This document shows positions 16,317-25,612 of a DNA stretch of 64,000 nt, one piece after another. This stretch comes from Candidatus Mediterraneibacter merdipullorum (GTDB taxonomy: Bacteria; Bacillota; Clostridia; Lachnospirales; Lachnospiraceae), in NCBI GenBank assembly GCA_019117125.1, contig DXAL01000030.1:53403-117402 (forward strand). The letters run 5' to 3'. Each line of letters opens with the position of its first letter. Position 1 is the first letter of the stretch. The translations under genes were made by a program, and so were the position numbers. The notes beneath the pieces are model-generated. The model searched no databases. It saw only the letters and a program-made list of their open reading frames with translations, and was not told the origin of the DNA.

Positions 16317-18281
16317 TTATGTTCTCTTTCTTCTTCCAAGTACCAGCACGCTCTGAGGTGCGATCATCAATCCGTCTTCCGCCGGATGATGACCTTTCCA
16401 GAGAGAACTGTCCTCCCCGGTACAGAGAATTTCCCAGGACCCGCTGCCGGCTGATACAGACCGGACCGCCCGGGTGCTGTTATAGATGATCTTCACACAG
16501 TCCCACCGCTCAGAGCCGTCCGCGCTCCGGTTATCCAGGATAAAACTTACAAGCCCCTCCGACCATTTCATACCGCTGATCCGCTCCGGCCCCTGCGGCG
16601 ATTTGTCGCAAAGCCCGGGCAGACTGCTTCTCAGCCCGATCAGCCCCCGGTAATATTCCACCAGTTCGTGATTCTCCCAGGCCTTCGTCCAGTCCAGACA
16701 GTTCAGCGCGATCGGCGCATTAAAGGAATCTTCCATCCCGTTCTTTGTACGGGCGAATTCTTCCCCTGACAGGAAGAACAGGGTCCCCTGGCAGGTCATG
16801 TAGAGTGCCGCAGCCATCCGGTTGAGCCGCATTTTTTCCTCGTCATCCGCCTGCGGCAGGGTTTCCGTCAGCTTGTCCCAGAGCGTCTGGTTATCATGGG
16901 ATGATACGTAGGTGATGATCTGGGATGGAGCCTTTACGGCGGAATGGTCTTCGCCATATTCGCCGGAATCCAGACACCAGGCCCGGACGCCCCGGAGAAT
17001 GTCCTCCTCCATCCCCTTCGCACCGTTTATAAAGCCCGGTCTCCGGATTTTTAATGCCGAACCTTTCACCGCATCACGGGTATCATCACAGAACATCCCG
17101 ATATTCTCATCCAGCAGGGCAATGTTCTTCTTCAGCGCCGGCACGGCGTTTCCTTCCATTGCCGTCTTCGTCGCTGCCCAGGGTTCCCCGAACAGGAGCT
17201 TCTCGCCTCTGCCGTACCGGTCATCCAGCGCTTTCCGTATCCGGTTCATAATATCCACATCGAGAAGCCCCATCAGGTCAAAGCGGAATCCGTCTATATG
17301 GTACTCTTCTGTCCAGTAGAGCACAGATTCCAGAATATATTTTGCGCACATCTCCCGCTCGCTTGCCACGTCATTGCCGCAGGCAGAACCGTTGGATATC
17401 CGCCCGTCCTCAAACACCCGGTAGAAATACCAGGGCGCCGTGCGCTGGAACCAGGAGTCCAGCGCATAGGTATGGTTATACACCACATCCATGATGACCC
17501 GGAAGCCGGCGGCATGAAGCGACTGTATCATTTCCTTCATCTCGCGGATGCGCACCTCTCCGCGGGCCGGGTCCGTGGAATAGGACCCTTCCGGCACATT
17601 GTAATTCACCGGGTCATATCCCCAGTTAAATTCCGTGTCTTCTCCCGCTTCATTTACGGAGCCGTAATCGTAGGCGGGCATGATCTGCACATGGGTTATG
17701 CCAAGGTCTTTCATGTACCGAAGCCCGGTGGGATGGACCCCGTCGCCGTTCAGCGTCGTATCCGCACAGGTAAACGCCTTATATTTCCCGCGGTAAGCTT
17801 CCGGGAAACCGCCGGCCGGGTCCCAGGAAAATTCTTTTACATGGAGCTCGTAGATGATCTGCTCGCGGGTCCGCTCCGGCGCCCGGTCACCCGCCCAGCC
17901 TTCCGGATCGGTCCGGGCAAGATCCACCGCCATGCTGCGCTGTCCGTTCAGCCCGCAGGCCTTTGCCCACGGGTCGGCCGAGCGCACTTCCTTTCCTTCG
18001 ATCTCCAGAAGGAAGTCATAATAAACCCCGTGCAGCCGCTCCGCCGTGCTCCAGTGCCATACGCCTTTTTCCTCTTTTGTCATCGGGACACAGAAAAAAG
18101 GCTTTCCCTTACCGCCGTCCTGATACAGATTCAGGGTGACCCTGTCTGCAGAGGGGCTCCACAGTTTAAATGAAGCCCCGCTGTCTGTACAGGTCACCCC
18201 CAGATCATTTCCAGCGTAGATGTAATTGTCCAGGAATTCCGGACTTGAATAATACTTTTTCCAATCTAATGCTGTTCTCAT
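16317..18281 (-). CDS. pulA: Type I pullulanase, GH13
   Basis: The 654-residue protein lacks a signal peptide. An N-terminal CBM48-like domain (about 20-125) is followed by the pullulanase signature FNWGYDPVNYNVPEGSYS, region I DVVYNHT, region II GFRFDLMGL with the nucleophile Asp, region III LLFGEPW with the acid/base Glu, and region IV VSSHDNQTL. Type I pullulanases hydrolyse alpha-1,6 links in pullulan and branched maltodextrins. The cytoplasmic location suggests action on imported dextrins or on stored glycogen. It is 12 bp downstream of the permease gene, in the same operon. Confidence 0.94.
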   Translation of the reverse strand: MRTALDWKKYYSSPEFLDNYIYAGNDLGVTCTDSGASFKLWSPSADRVTLNLYQDGGKGKPFFCVPMTKEEKGVWHWSTAERLHGVYYDFLLEIEGKEVRSADPWAKACGLNGQRSMAVDLARTDPEGWAGDRAPERTREQIIYELHVKEFSWDPAGGFPEAYRGKYKAFTCADTTLNGDGVHPTGLRYMKDLGITHVQIMPAYDYGSVNEAGEDTEFNWGYDPVNYNVPEGSYSTDPARGEVRIREMKEMIQSLHAAGFRVIMDVVYNHTYALDSWFQRTAPWYFYRVFEDGRISNGSACGNDVASEREMCAKYILESVLYWTEEYHIDGFRFDLMGLLDVDIMNRIRKALDDRYGRGEKLLFGEPWAATKTAMEGNAVPALKKNIALLDENIGMFCDDTRDAVKGSALKIRRPGFINGAKGMEEDILRGVRAWCLDSGEYGEDHSAVKAPSQIITYVSSHDNQTLWDKLTETLPQADDEEKMRLNRMAAALYMTCQGTLFFLSGEEFARTKNGMEDSFNAPIALNCLDWTKAWENHELVEYYRGLIGLRSSLPGLCDKSPQGPERISGMKWSEGLVSFILDNRSADGSERWDCVKIIYNSTRAVRSVSAGSGSWEILCTGEDSSLWKGHHPAEDGLMIAPQSVLVLGRRKRT

Positions 18282-18292
18282 ATATTCTGCTC

Positions 18293-19165
18293 CTAACCTT
18301 TCACCGCTCCTGAAAGTCCGTCCACGTAATACCGCTGCATGTACAGGAACAGTGCGGCGATCGGGATCGAGATCAGTACCGCGCCGGCCGCGAAACAGGT
18401 GTACCAGCTGTCGATATATTCTTTCTCAAGCATCTTCCACAGGCCGATCGCGATCGTATACTGGTCAGAGTTTGCCCGGCAGATAACCTTGGCAAAAATG
18501 AAATCCAGCCAGGGCCCCATGAATGCCGTGAGCGTCGTATAAATTACAATCGGTTTGCTCAAAGGCAGGGTGATCTTCGTAAAGATCTGCCATCTTGTAC
18601 AGCCGTCCAGCAGCGCCGCTTCATCCACCGCAAAGGGGATCGTGTCGAAGAATCCTTTTGCGATCTGGAAGCCCAGCGCCGCGCCGCCCGAGTATACGAG
18701 AACGAGCGCTACTTTGATGAGATTTCCCTCTGTCATGCCGAGCGCCTTCAGGATGAAGTACACCGCGATCATGGACATGAATCCCGGGAACAAGCCAAGA
18801 ATCATCGCCATGTTCATGTACGGCTTCCGCATTTTAAAGCGCAGCCTTGACAGACAGTAGGATGCCGCCAGCACATAGAACGTGGACAGGATGCAGGAGA
18901 AGATCGCGATGACCAGCGTGTTTGTAAACATCTTCGGGAAATCCAGGATCGTTGTATCCGTAAACAGTTTTATATAATTGTCCAGCGTGTAGGACTGTGG
19001 CAGGAAGGTGGACACATAGGACCCTTTCTCTGCACGGAAGCTTGTCAGAATAACCCACACGATCGGAAACACCCAGACCACAGCCAGGATCCCGAGCACC
19101 GTATGTACGATCGTATTGTTGATGAAGCGTTTTGTCTTTGCAGAATGCATTTTTTCCTTCTTCAT
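18293..19165 (-). CDS. Maltodextrin-type ABC transporter permease (MalG-like)
   Basis: The 290-residue protein has six predicted membrane helices and the carbohydrate-uptake permease EAA loop, EAALLDGCTRWQIFTKITLPLSKP (about 190-213), which contacts the ATPase. The C terminus YVDGLSGAVKG is typical of MalG/GanQ proteins. It overlaps no neighbour, starts 3 bp after malF, and is followed by pulA. No ATPase gene is present in the operon, so a shared MsmX/MsmK-type ATPase elsewhere is presumably used. Substrate by context is maltodextrin. Confidence 0.92.
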   Translation of the reverse strand: MKKEKMHSAKTKRFINNTIVHTVLGILAVVWVFPIVWVILTSFRAEKGSYVSTFLPQSYTLDNYIKLFTDTTILDFPKMFTNTLVIAIFSCILSTFYVLAASYCLSRLRFKMRKPYMNMAMILGLFPGFMSMIAVYFILKALGMTEGNLIKVALVLVYSGGAALGFQIAKGFFDTIPFAVDEAALLDGCTRWQIFTKITLPLSKPIVIYTTLTAFMGPWLDFIFAKVICRANSDQYTIAIGLWKMLEKEYIDSWYTCFAAGAVLISIPIAALFLYMQRYYVDGLSGAVKG

Positions 19166-19167
19166 GC

Positions 19168-20547
19168 CTAGAATCCTCCTTCTTCTTTGTACGATTTACT
19201 GTTGCGGTATGTAATAAGCGCTCCGGCCGCCAGGATGACAAACGTCAGGATGCCGATGACCGCTCCGAGATTGTAGTACTGTTTATCAATCGTCAGCTTA
19301 TAGAGCCAGGTGACAAGCAGGTCCGTCTTCCCTGCGGTGGACGACAGATCAGTAACCGGATCGCCGCCTGACAGCAGGTAGATCACGTTGAAGTTGTTGA
19401 CGTTTCCGGTAAATGTGGTAATCAGGTACGGTGTGGTTACATACAGCATATACGGCAGCGTAATCTTGAAGAATATCTGCACCGCATTTGCACCGTCCAC
19501 TTTCGCCGCCTCGTAGAGCTCTTCCGGAATGTTCTGAAGCACGCCGGTAAGCTGAAGCAGCGTATAGGGGACGCCGACCCAGATATTGATCACGATGACC
19601 GTCACCCTCGCCCAGGTCGGATCTGTAAAGAACGGAAGGCTGGCGTCAGAAGCAATCAGACCAAGATTTCTCAGGAGAACATTGATGGCGCCCTCCGGCT
19701 GCAGCATGGTCCTCATGATCAGCAGGGATACGAACATTGGAACCGCGCAGGACAGCACGAAGCAGAATCTCCAGAAGCCTTTGGCCCTTGTCCCTTTCCG
19801 GTTGATCATCAGGGAAATGATCATACCGGCAATATAGTTTGAAAACGTTGCGAAAAACGCCCACACAAGCGTCCAACCAAGGACGGACCAGAACGTGCTT
19901 CCCAGGATGCTTGACGAATCAAACAGCGCCTTAAAGTTGTCAAGCCCCACCCAGTCAAACAGCATCAGGTGACTGTCAATCTTGCTGTAGTTGGTAAATG
20001 CCATACAGATCATGAAAATCAGCGGCAGAATGGTAAAAGCCCCGATAAAGAACATCGGCGGCGTCATGAGAAGCTTCTGCAGATTCTCATCAAACAGGCT
20101 CTTCACATCTTCTGCAAAGCTGTTCACATGTTTCCCTGCTTTTGCCAGGCACTCCGCCTTATATGCGCTCTTTAAAGAACCGCGCCATGCATAAACCATG
20201 AGCAGGGTAAGCAGGATGGTCGCCACGCCGTAGAGCAGGATCAGGATGGACTGGTCCCCTTTCGTATATACATAGATCTGCTGCGCTTCATCCCAGATTT
20301 CTTCCTGGGGAACACTTCCAAGTGACGGGAGCATTGCCAGAAAGCCGGCTCCGTTTACGATCATGAAAACCACGTACGCCGCTTCAATCGCCAGGAACAG
20401 AAAACCTTTTATAAATTGTCCGTGAACCATGTTCCCGAGCCCCATCACAAGCATGGAAAGCTTTGTCTCCATCCCGCCTCTGCGGACCGCTCTCGCGCAT
20501 GTATAGGGAGTCGGAAATTCATTTACTGTTTTTTTGAAAATCCCCAT
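19168..20547 (-). CDS. Maltodextrin-type ABC transporter permease (MalF-like)
   Basis: The 459-residue protein is longer than typical 300-residue permeases because of an N-terminal extension with two extra membrane helices (FIKGFLFLAIEAAYVVFMIV and ILILLYGVATILLTLLMVYAW), an extension also seen in MalF/GanP-type proteins. The core permease has the EAA loop EAAKVDGANAVQIFFKITLPYM. It lies 13 bp after the binding protein and 3 bp before malG, and forms the heterodimeric channel with malG. Confidence 0.92.
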   Translation of the reverse strand: MGIFKKTVNEFPTPYTCARAVRRGGMETKLSMLVMGLGNMVHGQFIKGFLFLAIEAAYVVFMIVNGAGFLAMLPSLGSVPQEEIWDEAQQIYVYTKGDQSILILLYGVATILLTLLMVYAWRGSLKSAYKAECLAKAGKHVNSFAEDVKSLFDENLQKLLMTPPMFFIGAFTILPLIFMICMAFTNYSKIDSHLMLFDWVGLDNFKALFDSSSILGSTFWSVLGWTLVWAFFATFSNYIAGMIISLMINRKGTRAKGFWRFCFVLSCAVPMFVSLLIMRTMLQPEGAINVLLRNLGLIASDASLPFFTDPTWARVTVIVINIWVGVPYTLLQLTGVLQNIPEELYEAAKVDGANAVQIFFKITLPYMLYVTTPYLITTFTGNVNNFNVIYLLSGGDPVTDLSSTAGKTDLLVTWLYKLTIDKQYYNLGAVIGILTFVILAAGALITYRNSKSYKEEGGF

Positions 20548-20560
20548 CTCGTCACCTCAT

Positions 20561-21796
20561 TTAAATTCCATCACTGTTCATCATTTCGTTCATCATTTCC
20601 GTCTGCTCCGCAGAATTTTCATGAGTAATGGAGCCGTTGCGGATTCCCTTTCCCATGTTTTCGACGGGCGTCCAGCAGTTGGCCATCTCCGCCAGATTGG
20701 GCTGCAGAATGGACGTATTGTTAAATGTCTCATTGATCGCCGCCACAACTTCGTCAGACAGAAGTTCCGGGTCATCAAGCAGCGCCGTATGCGTCGGAAC
20801 TACGCTTTCCAGTTCATAATGCAGCCGCTGGGAATATTCATTTCCAAGAAAAATCGCAAGCTGTACTGCCGGAAGCATGTTTTTGCTCTGTGCATTCACG
20901 CCCACGGCTTTGGTACCGGCATAGGAATACATCTGCTTCTCTTCTCCGTTCAGCGTATATGTCGGAAGTGCCGCCACGCCCATATTGTCCCCGAGCGCTT
21001 CTTTCACAGCCACAGCATCCCATGACCCGGAGAACATGGCGTTAATGCTTCCGTCGCGCATGCCGGCGAGTCCGGAGCCCAGATCATCGATACGGAAATT
21101 CGGGTTTGCCTCCAGGTCGATCAGATAATCCGTTACTTCCTGCGCTTTTTCGCCTCCGAAATCAGCGCCTTTGAATGCATCCGTGCCGTCGCCGAACAGG
21201 GTGCATCCGTTTCCGAAATAAAACGCCGGCAGATACCAGGAGTTGGTAAACGGAAATGCCACGACACCTTTCTCAAGCATGGTATCCAGATTTTTCACAT
21301 CCTCCTCCGTAAACACGCTCTTATCATAGAACATGAACCATGTATTGATGGCGAACGGAACCCCGTACACCTCGCCGTCTTTCATAACAGACGCAAGCGA
21401 CGTCTCAGAATTGGTTTTTTCAATTTCCTCTCTGTAAATGCCGCCGAATTTTACAAGGGCATCCGCATCCGTCATGGTCGTCAGGTTGTCGTTCGCATAG
21501 AGAAAGACATCTGCACTGGCCTCGGCATCCTGCGACACCTGCCCTGCCGAACTTGCCTCATCAGCCACGCCGTACACAAAAGTGATGTCATATTCCGGAT
21601 GTTCTTCCGCAAAAGCATTGCAGCAGGTCTGCAGCCATTCTCCCGCATCTTTGCTCTGGTCGCCCTGCGGAGACCAGACCATCAGCCTGACGCTTTCCCG
21701 GCCGCCGCCCTCATCGCCGCATCCGGTCAGTCCGGTCGCGGCAAGACCCGCCGTCATCAGCGCCGCCATCAGCAATGCCACCGCTCTTCTTCTCAT
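20561..21796 (-). CDS. Maltodextrin-type extracellular solute-binding lipoprotein (MalE-like)
   Basis: The 411-residue protein has a lipoprotein signal peptide MRRRAVALLMAALMTAGLAA with lipobox LTGC (Cys about 26), then a family 1 solute-binding fold (TYDITFVYG-type lobe, ADVFLYANDNL, SWDAVAVKEALGDNMGVAALPT). It would be anchored outside the membrane and deliver oligosaccharides to the MalFG-like channel. It is the first gene of the operon and is preceded by a good promoter and by tandem decamers that may bind the divergent LacI regulator. The substrate is inferred from the downstream pullulanase and glucosidase genes. Confidence 0.92.
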   Translation of the reverse strand: MRRRAVALLMAALMTAGLAATGLTGCGDEGGGRESVRLMVWSPQGDQSKDAGEWLQTCCNAFAEEHPEYDITFVYGVADEASSAGQVSQDAEASADVFLYANDNLTTMTDADALVKFGGIYREEIEKTNSETSLASVMKDGEVYGVPFAINTWFMFYDKSVFTEEDVKNLDTMLEKGVVAFPFTNSWYLPAFYFGNGCTLFGDGTDAFKGADFGGEKAQEVTDYLIDLEANPNFRIDDLGSGLAGMRDGSINAMFSGSWDAVAVKEALGDNMGVAALPTYTLNGEEKQMYSYAGTKAVGVNAQSKNMLPAVQLAIFLGNEYSQRLHYELESVVPTHTALLDDPELLSDEVVAAINETFNNTSILQPNLAEMANCWTPVENMGKGIRNGSITHENSAEQTEMMNEMMNSDGI

Positions 21797-21820
21797 TCTT
21801 CATTCCTCGCTTCCTGAATT

Positions 21821-21840
21821 TGTTTCGTATTGTTTCGTTA
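21821..21840. promoter_or_regulatory. Candidate operator: tandem decamers at the maltodextrin operon promoter
   Basis: TGTTTCGTAT and TGTTTCGTTA stand head to tail, between the predicted -10 box and the start codon of the binding protein. LacI-family sites usually contain half-sites like these around a central CG, though here they are direct rather than inverted. Confidence 0.35.
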
Positions 21841-21845
21841 TGGAT

Positions 21846-21874
21846 ATATTATGCCTTTTATACCAATCCGTCAA
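21846..21874 (-). promoter_or_regulatory. Promoter of the maltodextrin operon
   Basis: On the minus strand TTGACG (21874-21869), a 17-nt spacer and TAATAT (21851-21846) form a strong sigma-A-like promoter about 50 bp upstream of the binding-protein start. Confidence 0.65.
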
Positions 21875-22016
21875 TCACATTATTGAAATCGCTTTATTTT
21901 TATCTATATAGTACAATTTTATCCATCTGTTTTTGTGCAGTATTAACCATCTTCCTCGGCTTCTTTCCGTGTTATAAACATTACTAAACCTTCTAAACTT
22001 TTCAAAACTTTTTTCA

Positions 22017-22045
22017 TTGATTTAAAGATGTTTGTTCTATATAAT
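22017..22045 (+). promoter_or_regulatory. Promoter of the lacI-family regulator
   Basis: TTGATT (22017-22022), a 17-nt spacer and TATAAT (22040-22045) lie 35 bp before the ATG at 22080. Confidence 0.6.
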
Positions 22046-22079
22046 ATTTATAGATTTATCTTCAAGAGGGGAAACAGCT

Positions 22080-23111
22080 ATGACTACAATCCAGGATATT
22101 GCCGATAAACTGGGCATTTCAAAAAGCGCCGTTTCCAAAGCGCTCAATAACGCTCCGGACATCAGCGAAACTTTACAAAAACAGGTGCTGGAAACAGCAG
22201 TAGAGATGGGCTATACGAAACTCCGGCGCTATAAAAAACCGGTCCGGAAGCTGTGCATCATTATACAGCGGGATAATATTGAATATGAAGAGCCCCACCA
22301 GTTCGCCTACGATATTGTCATGGGATTCCGGCAGGCCGCCGAGCCGTCCGGCTGCGAAGTCGCCGTCGTCCCGGTGGACGTAGGACTTCAGCGCGAGATT
22401 TCCTACGACGCATTTATGCTGCAGCATGATTTCTCCGGGGCTTTTCTGCTTGGATTCTCGCTGGGCGAACCGTGGATGCAGGACCTGAAAACAAGCCACA
22501 CCCCTGCAGCGCTTTACGACAACCATATCATCGGCAACCCGATGACAACCTATGTCGGGATCGACAACGAAGAGGGAATGAATCTGGCAATCCGCCATCT
22601 CAAGGAACTGGGTCACAGGAAGATCGGCTATATTTCCAGCGCACTCGGCTCCCATATCATGCAGGTCCGCCACCGCGCATTTTTCCAGGCGATGCGGAGC
22701 CACGGTCTGAAGGCCGACCCGGCATACGCAGGATGCTCTTACTATTTATCCGAATGCATGGAGAAACACCTGCCCCGTTTTCTCGACATGGGCATGACGG
22801 CCGTCATCTGCTGCCAGGACACCTTTGCCAGTGCCGCCGTAACCCAGTGCAAGCAGCTGGGGTACCGGGTTCCCGGAGATATCAGCATCATCGGATTCGA
22901 CGACATCCCCATGTCCGCCTATACCGATCCGCCGCTTACGACGGTCCGCCAGAACCGGATCCAGCTTGGAAAAAGCGGTTTCGATACGCTCCGCATGCTG
23001 ATGAACGGCGTCCCCATCGGGACGGTCCTTCTTCACGCGGAGCTGGTCACCCGCGGTTCCACTGGAAAGGCCCCGGAAACGCTGAGAGATAATAGGATTC
23101 GTGAAAAATAG
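22080..23111 (+). CDS. LacI family transcriptional regulator of the maltodextrin operon
   Basis: The start is moved from 22032 to the ATG at 22080 because the LacI DNA-binding domain begins there (MTTIQDIADKLGISKSAVSKALNN) and a GAGGGG ribosome-binding site precedes it. The protein is 343 residues. The HTH and hinge are within residues 1-55 and a periplasmic-binding-like ligand domain follows (HRKIGYISSALGSHIMQVRHRAFFQAM; DISIIGFDDIPMSAYTDPPLTTVRQ). It is divergent from malE-F-G-pulA, which makes it the likely regulator of that operon, comparable to MalR. The ligand is probably maltose or a maltodextrin; this is inference. Confidence 0.9.
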   Translation: MTTIQDIADKLGISKSAVSKALNNAPDISETLQKQVLETAVEMGYTKLRRYKKPVRKLCIIIQRDNIEYEEPHQFAYDIVMGFRQAAEPSGCEVAVVPVDVGLQREISYDAFMLQHDFSGAFLLGFSLGEPWMQDLKTSHTPAALYDNHIIGNPMTTYVGIDNEEGMNLAIRHLKELGHRKIGYISSALGSHIMQVRHRAFFQAMRSHGLKADPAYAGCSYYLSECMEKHLPRFLDMGMTAVICCQDTFASAAVTQCKQLGYRVPGDISIIGFDDIPMSAYTDPPLTTVRQNRIQLGKSGFDTLRMLMNGVPIGTVLLHAELVTRGSTGKAPETLRDNRIREK

Positions 23112-23119
23112 AATTTCTC

Positions 23120-23165
23120 TGCATGCCCTGCAGGATGTAAGCCACGGCTTGCAAAACAAACCGGT
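23120..23165. repeat. Dispersed intergenic element, copy B
   Basis: This is nearly identical to the element at 10755-10797 (TGCATGCCCTGC...GGCTTGCAAAACAAACC). It contains a perfect AAGCC-ac-GGCTT hairpin. Its right end provides the -35 box (TTGCAA) of the promoter for the CNNM gene. Confidence 0.7.
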
Positions 23166-23177
23166 TCAGTATATAAT
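23149..23177 (+). promoter_or_regulatory. Promoter of the CNNM/CorC gene
   Basis: TTGCAA (23149-23154), a 17-nt spacer and TATAAT (23172-23177). The -35 box lies in the dispersed element. Confidence 0.6.
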
Positions 23178-23266
23178 ATACTGGTATTTTTGCAACCAGA
23201 CGGCAGATTATAAGACAAGCGTCAGCTCAGACGCACTGTAAAAGATAAAGGAGTGGAAAAAATACA

Positions 23267-24619
23267 GTGGATTCTGGTGACACCTTTCAATTTCTCATAC
23301 TGATCATACTTCTCATGCTCTCGGCATTTTTCTCATCCAACGAGACTGCCCTCACTACCGTGAGCAAGATACGCCTGCGCTCCCTTGCGGACAACGGGAA
23401 CAAGCGCGCGGCGCTCGTCCTGGATATCACGGAGAACCATACGGCGAAGATGCTGAGCGCAATCCTGATAGGAAACAACATCGTAAACATCTCCGCATCT
23501 TCCCTTTCCGCAACCCTCGCCTATGCATTCGGCGGATATATGGTCAGCATCGCGACTGCCATACTGACGGTCGCCATCCTTGTTTTCGGCGAAATTACGC
23601 CGAAGAACTACGCGACCATCAACGCGGAGAAGATTTCCCTGCGCTATATCCATATCATCCGTTTCTTCATGGTCATCATGACGCCCGTCATCTTCATCAT
23701 CAACCTGTTTTCACGGGGCATCATGCTCATTCTGCGCGTGGACCCGAACGCAGCGAAAAAGGGGATGACCGAGGAAGAGCTGCGCACCATCGTGGATGTG
23801 AGCCATGAGCGCGGCGTCATCGAGTCCGACGAAAAGGAAATGATAAACAATGTGTTCGACTTGAGCGATGCCAACGCAAAAGACATCATGGTGCCGCGCG
23901 TCCATGTCACCTTCGCGGACGTGGAGAACACTTACGACGAACTCATCGACATCTTCCGGGAGGACAAATTCACCCGGCTTCCGGTGTACGAAGAGACGAA
24001 GGACAACATCATCGGCATTATCAATATGAAAGACCTTCTCCTGTATGACCGGAGCGAATCCTTCAATATCCGGGATATCCTGAGGACGCCGCACTTTACC
24101 TATGAATACAAGAGCATCTCCGAGCTCCTTGTGGAAATGCGGGAGTCCACTTTCAATATCGCCATCGTCCTGGACGAATACGGCGAAATGGCGGGACTCA
24201 TCACGCTGGAAGATATCCTGGAGGAAATCGTAGGCGAGATACACGACGAATACGACGAGCAGGAGGAAGAGCGGTTCATCCGGATTTCCGACCTGGAGTA
24301 CATCGTGGAAGGCTCGGTGAGCCTGGATGATATCAACGACCGGCTGGATACGGAGTTTGCCTCCGAAGATTACGACTCCCTTGGCGGACTCATCATCGAG
24401 CATCTGGACCGGCTTCCGGAGACCGGAGACGAAGTCCTGACAGAAGACGGCATCCGTCTCGTGGTGGAGAGTCTGGATAAGAACCGGGTAGAAAGCGTAC
24501 ACGTCTATCTGCCCGAACCGGCAGAACCGGACAACGAAGAAAAACCGGAAGACACAGAGGCGCGCGCCTCGGCCCAGGCGGAAGCCGGAACGGATTCCCT
24601 TCCGGAGGACAGCGAATAA
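23267..24619 (+). CDS. CNNM/CorC-HlyC family membrane protein with CBS domains
   Basis: The 450-residue protein starts with GTG, preceded by AAAGGAG at a rather long spacing. The N-terminal DUF21/CNNM domain (about 5-190) has FLILIILLMLSAFFSSNETAL and later hydrophobic segments. Two CBS domains (about 205-325; DIMVPRVHVTFADV, DNIIGIINMKDLL) and a C-terminal transporter-associated domain (EYIVEGSVSLDDIND) follow, then an acidic tail rich in E, P and A. Relatives export Mg2+ or affect Mg/Co resistance. It has its own promoter and terminator, so it is probably monocistronic. The old name haemolysin is not meaningful here. Confidence 0.9.
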   Translation: MDSGDTFQFLILIILLMLSAFFSSNETALTTVSKIRLRSLADNGNKRAALVLDITENHTAKMLSAILIGNNIVNISASSLSATLAYAFGGYMVSIATAILTVAILVFGEITPKNYATINAEKISLRYIHIIRFFMVIMTPVIFIINLFSRGIMLILRVDPNAAKKGMTEEELRTIVDVSHERGVIESDEKEMINNVFDLSDANAKDIMVPRVHVTFADVENTYDELIDIFREDKFTRLPVYEETKDNIIGIINMKDLLLYDRSESFNIRDILRTPHFTYEYKSISELLVEMRESTFNIAIVLDEYGEMAGLITLEDILEEIVGEIHDEYDEQEEERFIRISDLEYIVEGSVSLDDINDRLDTEFASEDYDSLGGLIIEHLDRLPETGDEVLTEDGIRLVVESLDKNRVESVHVYLPEPAEPDNEEKPEDTEARASAQAEAGTDSLPEDSE

Positions 24620-24633
24620 AACCGTTCCGATTG

Positions 24634-24670
24634 ACAGGTGGATGCAGACCGCATGCACCTGTTTTCTTTT
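24634..24670 (+). terminator. Terminator after the CNNM gene
   Basis: The stem ACAGGTGgATGC / GCATgCACCTGT with loop agacc is followed by TTTTCTTTT, 15 bp beyond the stop codon. Confidence 0.8.
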
Positions 24671-24715
24671 CCGGCATATCTTATTATAGAGCAAAACGGA
24701 AAAGGAACAACGACC

Positions 24716-25486
24716 ATGCCTTATTCTATCATGCTGGACAGCGGCCACGGCGGACGCGACCCGGGCGCCGTCTACAACGGAAGAGCAGAAAAGGACGACA
24801 CCCTGGCGCTTACGCTGGCTGTGGGAGAAATCCTGCAGGACCGGGGACTCGACGTCCTGTATACACGCACCACCGATGTCTATGAATCCCCCTATCAGAA
24901 AGCAATGGAGGCAAACGAGTCCGGCGTGGACTTCTTTCTCTCCATCCACCGGAACTCCAGCCTCCAGCCGGACACCTACTCCGGTGTGGAATCCCTCGTC
25001 TACCGGAAATCCGGCATCAAGTATGAGATGGCGGAAGACATCAACAGCCAGCTGGAGGCGGTGGGATTTATCAATCTCGGCGTCAAGGAACGCCCCGGAC
25101 TCGTGGTGCTGAGGCGGACGCGGATGCCGGCGGTCCTGGTGGAAGTCGGTTTCATCAACTCAGAGACCGATAATCTCCTTTTCGACAACAACTTCAGCGA
25201 CATCGCGCTTGCCATCGCGGAGGGCGTCCTTGACACGCTGGAACTGAATCATGACCTCCCGCCCTCACCCGGCTCCTACACGGTCCAGGCAGGCGCTTTC
25301 CGGAACGGCGCCTATGCCGACCGCCTGCAGCAGGAGCTGCTGGCGCAGGATTTTCCCGCTGTCACCAGCCAGGAGAACGGGCTTTACCGGGTGACGGTAG
25401 GGACCTATCCCACGCTGGACGAAGCGGCAGCCATGGAGCGGCGGCTGAAGCGCGCCGGATACCAGACAGTCATTGTAAACGGGTAG
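24716..25486 (+). CDS. CwlC-like N-acetylmuramoyl-L-alanine amidase with SPOR domain
   Basis: The start is set at 24716 (MPYSIMLDSGHGG), after an AAGGA site; the track start at 24638 would read through the upstream terminator. The 256-residue protein has an Amidase_3 domain with zinc ligands H11 (SGHGG), E25 and H78 (SIHRN) and catalytic E143 (VEVGFIN), then a C-terminal SPOR repeat domain (about 185-255: YTVQAGAFRNGAYADRL...VTVGTYPTLDEAAAM). There is no signal peptide. Bacillus CwlC has the same size, order and lack of signal and acts in mother-cell lysis during sporulation, so that role is inferred here. Confidence 0.88.
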   Translation: MPYSIMLDSGHGGRDPGAVYNGRAEKDDTLALTLAVGEILQDRGLDVLYTRTTDVYESPYQKAMEANESGVDFFLSIHRNSSLQPDTYSGVESLVYRKSGIKYEMAEDINSQLEAVGFINLGVKERPGLVVLRRTRMPAVLVEVGFINSETDNLLFDNNFSDIALAIAEGVLDTLELNHDLPPSPGSYTVQAGAFRNGAYADRLQQELLAQDFPAVTSQENGLYRVTVGTYPTLDEAAAMERRLKRAGYQTVIVNG

Positions 25487-25490
25487 GAAA

Positions 25491-25534
25491 AACAGGAGAG
25501 GATGCGCGGTCTGCCCGGTACATCCTCTCCTGTT
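25491..25534. terminator. Bidirectional terminator between the amidase gene and glmM
   Basis: A perfect 14-bp stem AACAGGAGAGGATG / CATCCTCTCCTGTT has a 16-nt loop, followed by CTTTTT on the plus strand and preceded by AAAAA, which serves the opposing glmM. Confidence 0.85.
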
Positions 25535-25612
25535 CTTTTTCCATTCTTTTTTCTCAGTTCTTTTGACTTTTCAGGTCTTTTGCTTTTCGGTTCTTGTTTC
25601 TGTGCGTTTCCT

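Noticed and set aside
23711-24949. 412-residue minus-strand ORF
   Set aside because: It runs antisense across the CNNM gene, its terminator and the start of the amidase gene, with no recognisable domain.
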